A program made the translations under genes and the position numbers. From Pseudomonas tensinigenes (GTDB lineage Bacteria > Pseudomonadota > Gammaproteobacteria > Pseudomonadales > Pseudomonadaceae): a DNA stretch of 64,000 nucleotides. The notes beneath the pieces were generated by a model. That model ran no database searches. It saw only the letters and a program-made list of their open reading frames with translations, and was not told where the DNA came from. The stretch lies in the NCBI RefSeq assembly GCF_014268445.2, contig NZ_CP077089.1:4147501-4211500 (forward strand). Reading direction: 5' to 3'. Below, in pieces: positions 63,216 to 64,000 of this stretch (the first letter of the stretch is position 1; each line of letters opens with the position of its first letter).

Positions 63216-63571
63216 GCCCCTCACCCTAGCCCTCTCCCAAAGGGAGAGGGGACCGATCCGGGGATATTCGAGGGCTGCACCGACGTGAACGTCTTGCTGT
63301 GAATCCATAATCGACACGGCACTTTCAGGTCGATGAATAACGCTTTGCTGTGAATCCATAATCGACTCGGTCTCTCAGGTCGATGGATGACGCCAGACAC
63401 CTCGGTCGGCCCCCTCTCCCTCCGGGAGGGCTGCGGTGAGAGAAATTGGAGAATTTCACCGATCTGAAAGCCCCAATGTGAATCCATAATCGACCCGGTC
63501 TCTCAGGTCGATGTATGGCGCAAGACATCTCGGTCGGCCCCCTCTCCCTCCGGGAGAGGGCTGGGGTGAGG
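63216..63571. repeat. CCCTCACCCTAGCCCTCTCCC-type element, copy 4, expanded
   Basis: Outer arms as in the other copies. The interior carries three TGAATCCATAATCGAC segments (near 63300, 63350 and 63479) each followed by CAGGTCGATG(A/G/T)AT, and a second GGGAGGG hairpin at about 63416, so the element grew by internal duplication. It fills the 377-base gap after paoC and shows no gene. Confidence 0.85.
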
Positions 63572-63579
63572 GAAGCGCT

Positions 63580-64000
63580 TCACTCGGAACCCGGATACTG
63601 CTCATCACTCACCTGCTCCATCCAATCCACTACTTTGCCATCCAACACTTCGGCAATAGCGATATGGGTCATCGCCGTGGTCGGCGCCGCCCCATGCCAA
63701 TGCTTGGCCCCCGGCGCGATCCACACCGTATCCCCAGGACGAATCTCACGCACCGGCTGCCCCCATTCCTGCACAAACCCGAACCCTGCCGTGACGATCA
63801 ATGTCTGCCCCAACGGATGAGTGTGCCACGCGGTACGCGCACCCGGCTCAAACGTCACCGTCGCACCACTGACCCGCGCCTCGTCTGAGCCTTTGAACGG
63901 CGCATCGACACGGACAGTGCCAGTGAACCAATCCGCCGGGCCTCTGGCCGAAGGTTGCGAGCCATTGGGCGTGACCGTCACACGCGGGGTTTCATCGGCC
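63580..64000 (-). CDS. Cupin, hydroxynitrile-lyase-like, 5' part missing
   Basis: The visible 139 codons run open to the window edge (the readable N-terminus is [16 protein letters not shown]), so the start and perhaps a signal peptide lie outside. A cupin barrel is clear: [21 protein letters not shown] gives the two His and the following metal ligands, and [19 protein letters not shown] the last His. The combination [13 protein letters not shown] with ends [12 protein letters not shown] is like small manganese cupins, including the (R)-selective hydroxynitrile lyases of soil bacteria. A physiological role is unknown. Confidence 0.8.
   Translation of the reverse strand, partial: ADETPRVTVTPNGSQPSARGPADWFTGTVRVDAPFKGSDEARVSGATVTFEPGARTAWHTHPLGQTLIVTAGFGFVQEWGQPVREIRPGDTVWIAPGAKHWHGAAPTTAMTHIAIAEVLDGKVVDWMEQVSDEQYPGSE

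Overview
The window reads as a chromosomal segment of a GC-rich gamma-proteobacterium, almost certainly a fluorescent Pseudomonas. The evidence is the codon bias, the dense scatter of REP/REPIN palindromes (core GTGGGAGCGAGCCTGCTCGCGAA and the variant GTAGGAGTGAGCCTGCTCGCGAT), the putrescine and polyamine gene families, and small lineage-type proteins such as DUF2790. No rRNA, tRNA, phage, insertion sequence or CRISPR array was seen. Genus-level assignment is inference; no database was searched.

Layout. 0-1.2 kb: 5' part of a bacteriophytochrome gene and its heme oxygenase. 1.4-6 kb: LysE exporter, VOC protein, an alkylation-repair operon (ada, a PEP-mutase/isocitrate-lyase family gene, an AlkA-type glycosylase) and a DoxX protein. 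6-8.5 kb: two divergent L,D-transpeptidases. 8.8-11.1 kb: DUF2790 protein with a heavy-metal type two-component system. 11.1-11.6 kb: a REPIN array of exactly 135-bp period, whose last copy supplies the C-terminus of an MFS exporter. 13-15.7 kb: LysR regulator, SleB-like hydrolase, CAP-domain protein. 16.2-21.2 kb: molybdenum cofactor genes moaA, moeA, moaB with a bestrophin and a LysR regulator. 21.9-27.3 kb: chrA, a gamma-glutamylpolyamine synthetase/oxidase pair, a DeoR regulator. 27.5-33.8 kb: LysR/quinone reductase pair and a three-gene tripartite efflux operon. 33.7-38.9 kb: many small proteins (glycine-zipper, DUF4177 + YidD, Mesh1-like HD hydrolase, a Cys-repeat protein) and a putative structured RNA leader before a 101-aa protein. 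38.96-40.8 kb: an AT-rich orphan PD-(D/E)XK-type nuclease gene, the clearest sign of horizontal transfer. 41-52.3 kb: a polyamine locus with regulator, oxidase, aldehyde dehydrogenase, synthetase, amidohydrolase and a four-gene ABC importer. 52.5-57 kb: thpR, DUF1428 and several lipoproteins. 57.2-64 kb: L-lactate permease, the periplasmic aldehyde oxidoreductase paoABC, and a partial cupin.

How the genes fit together. The 41-52 kb block forms a complete import plus gamma-glutamylation route for putrescine (import, glutamylation, oxidation, aldehyde dehydrogenation, release of GABA); a second synthetase/oxidase pair at 23.7-26.5 kb duplicates its first two steps. The moa/moe genes make the pterin cofactor that PaoC needs. 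The best candidates for something undescribed are the leader at 38405-38520, which can fold into a three-way-junction-like element that competes with a terminator-like hairpin, and the foreign nuclease next to it.
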